From positions 6,510,001 through 6,574,000 of the forward strand of contig JAWZSP010000001.1 in assembly GCA_034401135.1 (NCBI GenBank): a stretch of 64,000 bases of DNA, in the 5' to 3' direction. The notes beneath the pieces were generated by a model, which was not told the origin of the DNA, searched no databases, and worked only from the letters and a program-made list of their open reading frames with translations. Made by a program: the position numbers and the translations under genes. The first letter of the stretch is position 1, and every line of letters starts with the position of its first letter. Shown here one piece after another: positions 44,773 to 54,389 of this stretch. Origin of the DNA: Volutella citrinella (taxonomy: Eukaryota > Ascomycota > Sordariomycetes > Hypocreales > Nectriaceae).

Positions 44773-46648
44773 ATGATGTTGCCGTGTACACGCGTGAGAA
44801 ACTTGGGCCATCCTCTCCTCCAGAAATGCGCATTTCAAGCGACTACAACCTCTAGGGCCATGGCAACTAAAGCCGGAGACTTGGTGAGCACAATTGCAAT
44901 GGAACCACGGGATCAGATAATTGCATTTCTGAGCACTGCAACAAATGACAAAGACTGATGAGAGGTTGAATAGCTAAGATCCAAACTTCGAGACCCCAGC
45001 CTCTTTCGAGAGCAAGCCTATATCGGGGGTCAATGGACCGACGCTACAGCTGGAGCCAGATTCCGCGTGTATAACCCTTACGACAACTCAAACATCGGCT
45101 CATGCCCTGAAATGTAGGTCGTCGCTCTCCTTCCACCGGAACGTTGCATAGCTTTCAGGCCACAAAAATGCTAACCGACGTTTGTGTGGCGTGCGTAGGA
45201 CAAAGGAGGATGTACAGACTGCGATCGATGTTGCAAAGACGGCATTCTCGTCGTTCCAGCACAGTACAGCACGCGAGCGCATGACAATACTGCAAAACTG
45301 GTTTGAGTTGATGAAGGCAAACGCTGACGATCTTGCCACCATCCTTAGTTTCGAGAATGGGCGGCCCCTCGAGGCAGCAAAGGCTGAGATCAAGTACGCT
45401 GCCAGTTTTTTCGAGTGGTTCCAGGGCGAGGCTGTCAGATCATATGGAGAAACCATTGAAGGCAGTACTCCAGGCAATCGGGTGCTCACCATGAAAAAGC
45501 CTGTGGGTGTGGTTGGGATTCTGACACCCTGGAACTTCCCCTCGGCCATGATCACCCGCAAGGTCGGTGCATCTGTTGCGGCTGGGTGCAGTGTGGTGCT
45601 CAAACCTGCGGCCGAGACTCCCTACTCAGCATTGGCTCTCGCTCAGCTAGGTGAAAAAGCAGGCCTTCCTGTGGGCATCTTCAACGTGGTGACGACAGAA
45701 AGCCACGTTGCCGAAGTTGGCAAGCTGCTGTGTGAGAGCCCGACCGTGAAGAAGATCTCTTTCACAGGCTCGACCGGTGTGGGTAAACTTCTTATGCAGC
45801 AGTCAAGTTCTTCATTGAAGAAGCTATCTATGGAACTTGGAGGAAACGCACCTTTCATCAGTATGTTTTTTTCTCCGAAAATATCTTTCCTATTCCTTGA
45901 ATTACGGTCACAACCACTGGAAATGCACTTGTCTTCGGGATCACCAGCTAACTATTCGTCAGTTTTCGACGATGCGGACATAGATTTGGCTTTGGAGGGC
46001 CTCATGGCCGCCAAGTTTAGAGGGTCAGGTCAGACATGCGTATGCGCAAACCGTGTGTATGTGCAAAGTAATATTTACGACACTTTTGTTCAGCGATTCT
46101 CGGCTGAGGTTGAGAGTAAAATGACGATGGGAGATCCCCTTGAACAGAAAACAACGCTAGGCCCTCTCATTACGTCGAAGGCCGCCGATAAGGTAGAGAG
46201 ACTGGTTGCTGATGCTGTTGATCATGGTGCTGAGGTCGTTCTTGGGGGATCTCGTCCGTCATCTGGACCATCAGAATCGTTTTATCCAGCGACTGTGCTG
46301 AAGAACATGAAGCCCAACATGGCAGCAAGCCGTGAAGAGCTTTTTGGGCCTGTCGTGGCCTTTTATAAGTTTTCCAACGAAAAAGAATTGCTGGAGGCCG
46401 CAAATGACTCGGAGGTCGGTCTGGCTTCGTACGTGTTTACTAATTCTCTCCCCCAAGCATGGAGGGCGGCCGAGCTTCTGGAGACTGGTATGGTAGGGGT
46501 TAATACTGGTATCATATCTGATCCTGTAGCTCCGTTCGGTGGCATCAAGCATTCAGGATTTGGTCGCGAGGGTGGACGCGTTGGGCTCGACGAGTTCCAG
46601 ATTACAAAAGTAACTCTCACGTCCCAGCACTCACATGTCAAAAGCTAA
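44773..46648 (+). CDS. Succinate-semialdehyde dehydrogenase-type aldehyde dehydrogenase, predicted mitochondrial
   Basis: Oxidises succinate semialdehyde or a similar omega-acid aldehyde to the dicarboxylate, the last step of GABA breakdown. Exons 44773-44883, 44974-45113, 45199-45860 and 45963-46648 give 532 residues. The leader MMLPCTRVRNLGHPLLQKCA plus TTTSR looks mitochondrial. The mature start is the GabD-like LRDPSLFREQAYIGGQWTDA. Then TPWNFPSAMITRKVGASVAA, SFTGSTGVGKLLM, the general base in LSMELGGNAPF, the nucleophile cysteine in FRGSGQTCVCANRVYV (with the second cysteine two residues on, typical of SSADH), and PFGGIKHSGFGREGG with GLDEFQITK at the end. SSADH arginine-type substrate features fit but specificity is not proven. 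It shares a promoter with the CoA-ligase beta-like gene, which would activate the acid it makes. Confidence 0.93.
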
Positions 46649-47193
46649 CTTAAACCAGACCATTACCTTTGGTGGGCTAGACTTGCCCACTTCCACTGCC
46701 TGAATGCACTCTCGAAGCAATGAGCTTTTGAGACAGCGCACAACATAAAGACACATCGCTGGTGGAGGAGTGCATGCAAAACAAGGCTAGTTGCATATAG
46801 AATGCACTGCAATAAGTACCGTTTTAGTAGTTGTATTATGCAATTCGATTACAGTCAATAATAGTCCCCTAGATGCGCATTTGTTCTTTGATTAATCCCT
46901 TTGTCCCACCCACCAAGCCAATGTTGATGATTCTGCGAAGAATTATTTTGCATGATTGCCAAACACCACAAGGATGTAAGCAAGATCAGCATCCACATGT
47001 CAGTCAAACGCTGGAGGTGTATTCTCCCAATTTGTTTTCAATCTTGTTATCTTATAGCAAAGCTTACACTTCAACGCAGGCCAAATTTAGCAGTTAATTC
47101 GGGTGACTTGGAATGTGCCACTTCCTGTTCTGACAAAAAGTATCATTTCTATTTCTACCGAATCGAAAAGCCATGGTGTCTAATTTGATTAGG
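46649..47193. other. Intergenic region between convergent genes
   Basis: About 545 bp of moderately AT-rich sequence between the 3' ends of the semialdehyde dehydrogenase and the SDR. No coding frame of note. Confidence 0.4.
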
Positions 47194-48313
47194 CTAAACA
47201 GCCTGGCCACCGTCTACGTCCAAGTTGACACCGGTGATGAAGCTTGCCTCGTCCGAAGCCAAGAAAAGGCATGCATTTGCAACATCCGAGGGCTCACACA
47301 AACGCTTGAGGGGAACATTATCAACAAACTTGGCCCTGTTTTCCACTGTGTCTGGAAGTCCGGAAAATGCAGAGAATCTACACAGCCGACAAGAGGCGGC
47401 ACCAACCATTAGCCAAGCTGATGACGGTATACTTGGCCATTTTAAGATTGCCACTTACAAAGCTGTTCCTCCAAGAAGAGGACACACTGAGTTGATGCGG
47501 ATCTGGTGAGGGCCATATTCGGCAGCCAAACCTTTCGTTACCTATCCACGGGGAGACATATTTAGCCTTGATCGCAATGAATGATGATCTTGGTCCGCTT
47601 ACATTCCAGATGGCTCCCTTGGATGCATTGTACCACACCAGGCCAGGCCGAGGACGCGTAGCGCCGACTGACGCAATGTTCAGCATCACGCCTCCTTGGC
47701 CCTGCTTGAGCAAGGCTGGGATGAAGGAAGAGGAGCCAAAGTAGACGCCCTTGACGTTGACATTGAAGCACTTGTCGAAGTCGGCCTCAGTGACTAGGGA
47801 AGTCGGCTGTTTGTCAACATCAGTATGGTGCAGAGTCACCTGGAACATTGGCTCAACGGAGGCGGGAATAGAGAGTCCCTTGTCTGGTCGCTTACCTTGT
47901 TTGAGTATGAAGTCCCAGCATTGTTGATGAGGCAGTCGACGCGCCCGTACCGTGATTGCACCGTGTCCATGATTTTGTGCCAATCGCCCTCCTGCGCAAC
48001 GTTGGCACGCAGAAACGAGATGGACTCGGGCATCTCCTGTGCGACACGCTTGGCTCCTTGCTCGTTGATGTCTGCCACTAGGACTTTGGCGCCCTCCTGA
48101 GCAAACCGACGCACAATACCTTCCCCGTAGCCGGAGCCACCGCCTGCATCATTTGGAAATTAGTACGCCAAGACAAGTGTGATGGAAATTGAACCTTTGG
48201 CTCGCAACACGGTTGGGGGTGGTTTCCAAACGTTGGCCGGTATTGAGCCTCTCACCTGTGACAATGGCAACTTTCCCTGCCAAACGCGTCCCCAAGTTCT
48301 TCAAGGCAACCAT
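47194..48313 (-). CDS. Short-chain dehydrogenase/reductase (classical SDR)
   Basis: NAD(P)-dependent oxidoreductase on a hydroxy or keto group. Exons 48313-48256, 48143-47896, 47806-47603, 47541-47459 and 47377-47194 give 258 residues. The cofactor motif [16 protein letters not shown] is formed across the first intron (variant of TGx3GxG). Then [13 protein letters not shown], the [10 protein letters not shown] loop, [22 protein letters not shown] with the Ser-Tyr-Lys centre (Y near 157), and NVCP-like [13 protein letters not shown]. It ends [14 protein letters not shown], the usual SDR close. An acidic residue (D in ADINEQG) after the second strand points to NAD rather than NADP. Related proteins are called 3-oxoacyl reductases or glucose/hydroxyacid dehydrogenases; specificity is not readable. 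It is divergent from a cutinase-regulator-like gene and next to the semialdehyde dehydrogenase. Confidence 0.91.
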
Positions 48314-48877
48314 ATTGATCGGGATTGGAGGGTGGTACTTGTGGAACTAGGAAGATGAGACGAGCGCAGCTGATGTCAAGGCTGAAGAAATAGAGGTTGA
48401 CAAAAAACCAATTGAATTGGTGTGTGTGGAAATGAATAGAATGGCCAATATCTCCTCTCCTCTGCGACTGGTAGGAACCCCAGATCTTATGACCCCGCAA
48501 CGGTTCCCCGCACATTGGCTCGTGCATCGCGGAGGGGCGTCAAGGAAACGAACGTCTACTCACAGCTCGGCGAAGCGACGGGTTACCATGCTGCCCTTGG
48601 ACCGACTGCGCCGTCATCACTAGTGCGTCGTTACAGGGGCCAACGTTGTCTTCAACTGTGTAACTCCCAACCTAGCCTAGTCTTGGCTTAGTCCTACGCT
48701 ACTAAGTTTCGAGCATAGGCGATATGGTATGTATAGCCGATTACCGGGCTCAAGACGGCGACCTAGATTGTCCAATCGTCCATAAACCCTTCCTCTCCAT
48801 TTCTTGTCAGACTCTAGCAGGTTGACATCGCCGACCTGCTGACCTGCCCACATTGCATCCCGCCACCGGCTTCCAAT
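48314..48877. promoter_or_regulatory. Bidirectional promoter, SDR / regulator
   Basis: 564 bp between divergent starts, consistent with a regulator adjacent to a target gene. No repeated motif shared with the CoA-ligase promoters was found here. Confidence 0.45.
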
Positions 48878-51181
48878 ATGCAGCCCAGAGGAACCAGGGG
48901 AAAGTCTCGGGCCCGCCAGGCCTGCCAGGCATGCCATGCGCGGCGTGTGAAATGCAATCTCGCCGAGACCAGGCCATGCAGCAACTGTGCCCTCGGCGAC
49001 ACGCTGTGCGTCGCGCGCGAATCCCGACGAGGCAAACATGCTCGAAAGCCAAAGTCAGCGCAGATATCGCAGCTGCGCCAGGGGCACGAGACGTCGTTAT
49101 TATGCACTCCTCCAGCCGCATGCCAAGTGTATGACGAAGACGAAGCATCCCGCAATGCTTGTGCTCCGTCTCCACAGCCCGCGGCTAGCACTTCAATCGC
49201 CGTCGCTGGTGTCGATGGCCCTGCGGCATCTACGGCGTATAGCCCATCCGCAGTGGCCTCACACCATACCACGCTGACCCCCGACACAGCGACTGGGTCA
49301 ACGCCTGCGGCATCAGCCAGCACTGAAGTCGTCTTGGGGGAACCTATCCGGAATGACCACATAGCCGCTTCACAGGTACTGGCCGGCTTGTCAAGGAACG
49401 GCAATGCCGCCGTCCAAGCGTGGCCGGATTCCCGTCTGCTGCTCTCAGATAGAATCCCGTTGACACCGCAACAAACCCATTCCCAGGCTACCGAGCAAAG
49501 TACAACGGATGTCCCGCGTCGGCAAGACGACGAAGCTGCTGTATTCATGGGCGAATCTACTTCTATCCAATATCTCCATAACAGACACGCATCGCCTTCC
49601 CTGCCGTCACCGGGCCCCCAAGTTTTCATGTATCCCATTCCAGAGGCTGTCAAGGCAAAGACTTTGACTTCGGAATGGGAAGCCGAGCGCGAACAGGCCA
49701 AGATCAACATTCTCACAGCCGAGGGGGCCTTTTCCTTCCCCGCCCAGCCTGCAATTGAAATCCTCCTCAAGTCCTATTTCCAATGGTTCCACCCCTGCTT
49801 TGCTATTGTCGATGAGCCAGAAGTATGGGGCCAATATACAGCCGGATCGATATCGCCTCTGCTTCTTCAGTCACTCCTGTTCGTGGGAGCTATGCACTGT
49901 CACGAAGAGGAAATCCACCGAGTTGGCCTGGGATCCCGCAACAGGGCTAAATTCGTGCTATATAACCGTACGAAAGACCTCTATGACGCCGAAATCGAAC
50001 CAAAGGCAACTATCGTTATCCAGGCACTTTTTTTAATGAGTTTCTGGAGGGCCGGAGCTCTCCTACAGAAGGACACCCGTCATTGGTTGGGCGCGGCTAT
50101 CAGTCTAGCCCAAACAAAGGCCTTGCATCGCTCCTCCTCCTCGCAAGACCGTCGTGGCATCTTGAAGCGACTATGGTGGTCTATATACGTTCGCGAAAGG
50201 CAGTGTGCTGCTGCCTTGGGACTTCCCAACCGTATCAGAGACGAAGATTGTGATATTGAGCATCTTCGAGACGTGGACTTCATCAACGCTTTCGGTTCAG
50301 AAGTTTCGTCAGAATACAGGCAAGAGTTTATTTCATACATGATCAGCATGAGTAGTCTTGCTCGGATACTCGGCCGTATCATTCACTCAGACTTCCTCCC
50401 GTCAAAGCGGTTGAGCGACTCAGACAGGACTGAGCTGAAAGACACAATTATCCAATGGAAAGCCACACAGCTCACACAGGCAGTCTCCGATGAACCGCTT
50501 GGCTTCCACGCAAGTATGCTCCACCTAGCTTGTAACAACTTGCTTATTCTCCTCTATCGATCAAGCTGTGGCAGCACCGGCAAAGCGGAGATTCCATCGA
50601 ATGAGCAAAAGGCCTTGCAGGCTGCTGCAAGTAATACCACTATTATTGAGCATATGATTGCCCAAGACAATCTACGGCACGCGCAAATCCATGTTATTAC
50701 AAACATTTTTAATACATTGTGCATCCACACGCTCTCTCTGAGGCGTTCAGAGGGCAACCAGAGATATCTAGCAGAACATCGCGCAAAGCTATGTCTCTTG
50801 GGACTCAGAGAACTACAGAGGACTTGGGAAATCAAGAACTGGATTCTGCAGCTGTTCTATCAATACCTAGATCAGTCAACACTGGCGCGGCTGCAGATAA
50901 ATGAAGAGACTGGTGAATCTGATGCGACATTAAGACATAAATCGAACAACAATGTCGCTGATGCAAACGTCAGCGGTACTTTCGGCGAGAAATGGCAGAC
51001 TACAGGCTCTAGGTCCACTATAGAGCCCCCAGATGTGGAGCTGCCTTGGCTGAAGTCTGTTGAGGATGTTGGGCAATTTTTATACTCCCAGATTGAGCAT
51101 ACATTCATGAATAGTGAGGGCGGAGCATTTGATTGGTATACGGCTGATGCATTTGATACTGCTAGCAACAACATGATATAG
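48878..51181 (+). CDS. Zn(II)2Cys6 transcription factor, cutinase-factor-1-like, intronless
   Basis: Nuclear regulator of 767 residues in one exon, unusual beside its multi-exon neighbours. The zinc cluster is C16-x2-C-x6-C-x7-C-x2-C-x6-C44, starting CQACHARRVKC, with the longer x7 middle loop seen in the Ctf1/FarA-FarB class. The middle region starts near residue 290 (EILLKSYFQWFHPCFAIVDEPEVW), then LQSLLFVGAMHCHEEE, FLMSFWRAGALLQKDTRHWLGAAISLAQ and LKRLWWSIYVRERQCAAALGLPNRI, which match that class closely. Regulators of this type respond to fatty acids or other carboxylates in Fusarium and Aspergillus (known for the family). The region 60-230 is low in complexity, rich in Ala, Ser and Thr. 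It is divergent from the SDR and is the best candidate regulator of the CoA-ligase set. Confidence 0.92.
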   Translation: MQPRGTRGKSRARQACQACHARRVKCNLAETRPCSNCALGDTLCVARESRRGKHARKPKSAQISQLRQGHETSLLCTPPAACQVYDEDEASRNACAPSPQPAASTSIAVAGVDGPAASTAYSPSAVASHHTTLTPDTATGSTPAASASTEVVLGEPIRNDHIAASQVLAGLSRNGNAAVQAWPDSRLLLSDRIPLTPQQTHSQATEQSTTDVPRRQDDEAAVFMGESTSIQYLHNRHASPSLPSPGPQVFMYPIPEAVKAKTLTSEWEAEREQAKINILTAEGAFSFPAQPAIEILLKSYFQWFHPCFAIVDEPEVWGQYTAGSISPLLLQSLLFVGAMHCHEEEIHRVGLGSRNRAKFVLYNRTKDLYDAEIEPKATIVIQALFLMSFWRAGALLQKDTRHWLGAAISLAQTKALHRSSSSQDRRGILKRLWWSIYVRERQCAAALGLPNRIRDEDCDIEHLRDVDFINAFGSEVSSEYRQEFISYMISMSSLARILGRIIHSDFLPSKRLSDSDRTELKDTIIQWKATQLTQAVSDEPLGFHASMLHLACNNLLILLYRSSCGSTGKAEIPSNEQKALQAAASNTTIIEHMIAQDNLRHAQIHVITNIFNTLCIHTLSLRRSEGNQRYLAEHRAKLCLLGLRELQRTWEIKNWILQLFYQYLDQSTLARLQINEETGESDATLRHKSNNNVADANVSGTFGEKWQTTGSRSTIEPPDVELPWLKSVEDVGQFLYSQIEHTFMNSEGGAFDWYTADAFDTASNNMI

Positions 51182-51838
51182 TGGCACAATTAACAGCACG
51201 GTTCTTCGACCGCACTTGGCCGTTATTTTCTTGTCTGTCTCTATGCATCTGCGCTGCTATTATTCTCAACTACCTTTAAGATATTCTCGCCATTGTCGAC
51301 CCATGGGCGCTTTCTTCCTGAATGAAAAGGTGATTAGCACGTGGAAGGGTCCAGAGCGTTTTCTTTTAACGCTAGAAGGGCGACGTGCTGTTGAATCATT
51401 GGACTGTTCGCGACAGAGCTCATTCCAGTCTTTCTTCAATGACCTTTGGCTACTTGTGGAAAGAAATGACTGCAGTTAAAGCATGTGACTAGCTGTCTTG
51501 TTCAGGATCAAAGACACAGCTTGATGTCTTCTCGGATGGCTGTACCGAGATTATGCACCCTAGATATACTCCCATGGTCATTCTGCCGGCTCCACTTGCA
51601 TCTGGGTTGACACATGATCGGACAATGATTTCATTCCCTGGCGCGGAAAAGAACACGCGTGCTACAGGCATGGTGCTGAAGGGGAGGCTCTAGACGCAGT
51701 TCGGTCTTGCTTACCGATTCTGGAGAAAATGAAGGGAATTTGTTTGTGTTCTTGTAATCTAACGTTTTATGTATTACAAAATCAAGCAAACCAGGGGCAG
51801 TGGTTTTTGAATGCGCTTCCGCCCATAGTCTGCCCTGC
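51182..51838. other. Intergenic region between convergent genes
   Basis: About 660 bp. Two short frames (51216-51479 plus, 51489-51671 minus) have ordinary composition but no recognisable family; I do not call them genes. Confidence 0.4.
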
Positions 51839-53681
51839 TCACGTCGTGGCCTCCTTCTTGATGCCAGTCACGGTCTCGACATGCTCCTCTTTCAAAAAAG
51901 CCCTTCGTACAAACAAGCCGGACAACAGAGCACACACGGCGAAACCAGTGTACATCTTGTACATGTTGTTCAGGCTGCAGGCAAACGCCTGCTTGACGAC
52001 GAGCGTCTTCATAGGATCCGCCAGCTGGCTAGCAATATGCACATTGGCGGCCGCCTCCTTGCCCGATAGACGATGGAGGATGTCGGCGGGCAGTCCTGCG
52101 TCCTCCAGCCGTCCATGCTGCTGCTGCATCGATTTGTTGAAAACGACACCTCCAACCACGACTGAGACCGCCAGGGCGACAGAGCGTATAAAGGTGAATG
52201 TAGAAATGGCAGAGGCAATATCTTTCTGGGATACAGATGTCTGCATGGCAATGATGGGAGGCTCTATGAGGAGGCCACTGCCAAGGCCAAACAAGATCTG
52301 GCAGCCAATGATTTTGGCGATCGTGGAGTCTTCGCGGAAAGAAATTAAGGAACCTACGCCTGCGCAGAGAATGACCGAGCCCAGCCAGATCAGCTCTAGG
52401 AACCTGCCGGTTGTCTTGATGGTAATCCCGGAAATCAGGCCACCCACGGAGGTGGTGAGCAGCAGGGGAAGGAGTAAGATTCCCGACCTCAAAGGAGTGG
52501 CCTGCAAGGCAGACTGGAAGAAAAGGGGCAAATAAAAGTCGCCGCCTATCAAGCACTAGGGGGGCGAAATTCATCGTGGTCAGTGACGTGGAGGGGAAGA
52601 AAGGTCGCCTTCGGGGACAACTACTCACCATGCCGTGGAAGAATCCTAGGCAACAGCAAGCAACGTTGCTGGAGTTCTTGAACAGTCGCAGCGGTATGAT
52701 TGGGTATTTGGCCAGGCGGGATTCACAATAGGCAAACGCAAATATCAAGGCACCGCCAATGGTGAACATGGTGATGACGGCAGGCGAGTTCCAGGACGAG
52801 ATGGGGCCGAAGTTGAGAGCGAGGAGGATGAGCACGGCGAAGCTCAGAAAGGTGGAAATGCCGAACCAGTCAATGGCCTTGATGCCAGCCGACCATGAAG
52901 TCTTGTCGTGCCTGAGGTCGAAGTACAGAAGCAGGATAACAAAGGCCGAGCCGGCAATGGGGAGATTTATCCAAAAACAATATCGCCACGAGACCAAGCT
53001 TGTAAAGAGGCCGCCAATGATGGGCCCAACGGCGCCGGCAGTAGCCCAGACACACTCGCATAGGCCCATGAAGAAACTGCGACGACGCATGCTGAATAGG
53101 TCACTGATGCTGATGTGGACGAGAAGGATGATGGCGCCACCACCGCATCCTTGGAGTGCTCTCCCGGCAATCAGAGCCGTCATGGTGCGTGCCGTTGCGC
53201 AGATGATGGAACTGACAAAGAAGATGGCCACGGCGATGAGCAAGATGATCTTGCGCCCGGCAATGTCGGATACCTTGGCCCAGATGGGGCCACTGGCGGC
53301 GTCGGCCAGCAAGTATGCGCCCCCGATCCAGACGTAGCCGCTGGCCGACTCAAGCTCCTGGGCAATGACGGCTGCAGAGGTGGCGACGATGGTGGCATCG
53401 AGGGCAGACACAAACAATGAGAGCTGGACTGAACTTAGCGCCGTCGCCAACAATCAGATGGGGTAGCGTACGAGAAGAGCGAGCAGTATGGCTGCGGTGC
53501 GCCACTTGCCTCGCGCCTTGACGGGATCCTCTGGGTCGGGTGGTGAAGCGGAAGCCGAGGCCGTGGTCACAACCGACTGCTGTGACGTCTCCTCACCAGA
53601 GGCAGCGCAGAGCTGGATATCGGGCCTGGCATCATCTCGGCCCTCGGGCTGGTTACAGGGCGATTGACTCGTGGCAGCCAT
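51839..53681 (-). CDS. MFS multidrug/toxin-type exporter, DHA2 (14-TM) family
   Basis: Proton-driven efflux pump at the plasma membrane. Exons 53681-53472, 53423-52629 and 52555-51839 give 573 residues, right for the 14-helix family. An acidic cytosolic tail of about 60 residues (PPDPEDPVKARGKWR) precedes the first helix. Signatures: LFVSALDATIVATSAAVIAQEL (helix 1, motif D1), WAKVSDIAGRKIILLIAV (motif A), ALQGCGGGAIILLVHISISDLF (motif B region) and CVWATAGAVGPIIGGLFTSLVSWRYCFWINLPI (motif C), which is typical of exporters. A later part carries GLLIEPPIIAMQTSVSQKDIASAIS. The first acceptor is inferred to keep the frame with LSLFVSALDATIV. It lies between two Zn2Cys6 regulators, convergent with one and divergent from the other. 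Confidence 0.92.
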
Positions 53682-54389
53682 GTCGGCAACCTGAAGGTGT
53701 TTAAGTGCTTAACTTTGTACTCGTTAAATGATAAAACACAAGGCACCTAAAAAGGAGTTTGCGAGACAAGCTTCCTAGCCAGCTGCAGTCAAGATGAAAG
53801 CGCAATGCCGTAAGTTAGTCCATCGGTAGGTCGAGAGCTTCTCAAGCTTAGTGACAAATGTGGCATGGGGCACGACCTGTGAAAACGACCGGGCTATTAC
53901 GAGATAGTCAATGTTTAGATCGGGGGGGACGAACCAATGATGCAATTTCCCGGAAGTGCATTAGTGGATCAAGATGCCCAGCGTTGCCTAATAAGAAGCC
54001 TGGCTAGACATGCGGAATTTCTACTTAAAACAGTTCGGTTATTATATAATACGGTCCGTAGACGCAGATATACAACATAGCGAACAAGATGGGATAACTT
54101 GATAAGTTAAATTTTAATTCATTATTATTATTATTAGTAGTAGTAGTACTTATTATTCTATATTTATTAAGTGACTTGGAATTTTGACACTTTAGGGTAC
54201 GGGCCGGGTACTTGTTATTCCGTTCCGTGGTTGCCACGTTGGTTGGGGCACTGTGTATTAGCGCGTGTCCTGAGTGACGATGCTCTGTTTCTTTTTGCCT
54301 GACAAAATTCACAAGCCAATTGACAGGAGTATCCCAAACCCGGCTCATTGCCACTCTTGCCCGCCCACGCCGCAGTTTCCAGCTGTGAT
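53682..54389. promoter_or_regulatory. Bidirectional promoter, exporter / regulator, with AT-rich tract
   Basis: About 710 bp between divergent starts. Positions 54030-54180 are AT-rich and hold the trinucleotide run listed separately. Confidence 0.45.
54119..54160. repeat. TTA/GTA trinucleotide microsatellite
   Basis: A (ATT)5-type run is followed directly by (AGT)4 and further ATT units in the promoter between the exporter and a regulator. Simple repeats of this kind vary in length between strains. Confidence 0.75.

Noticed and set aside
44546..44776. 76-codon frame with CPSC motif in the beta/SSADH promoter
   Set aside because: The two cysteines do not form a zinc cluster pattern, and the frame lies wholly in a bidirectional promoter.
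51489..51671. 60-codon minus-strand frame between the Ctf1-like regulator and the exporter
   Set aside because: The composition is protein-like, but there is no homology, no splice partner and no promoter signal that I can support.
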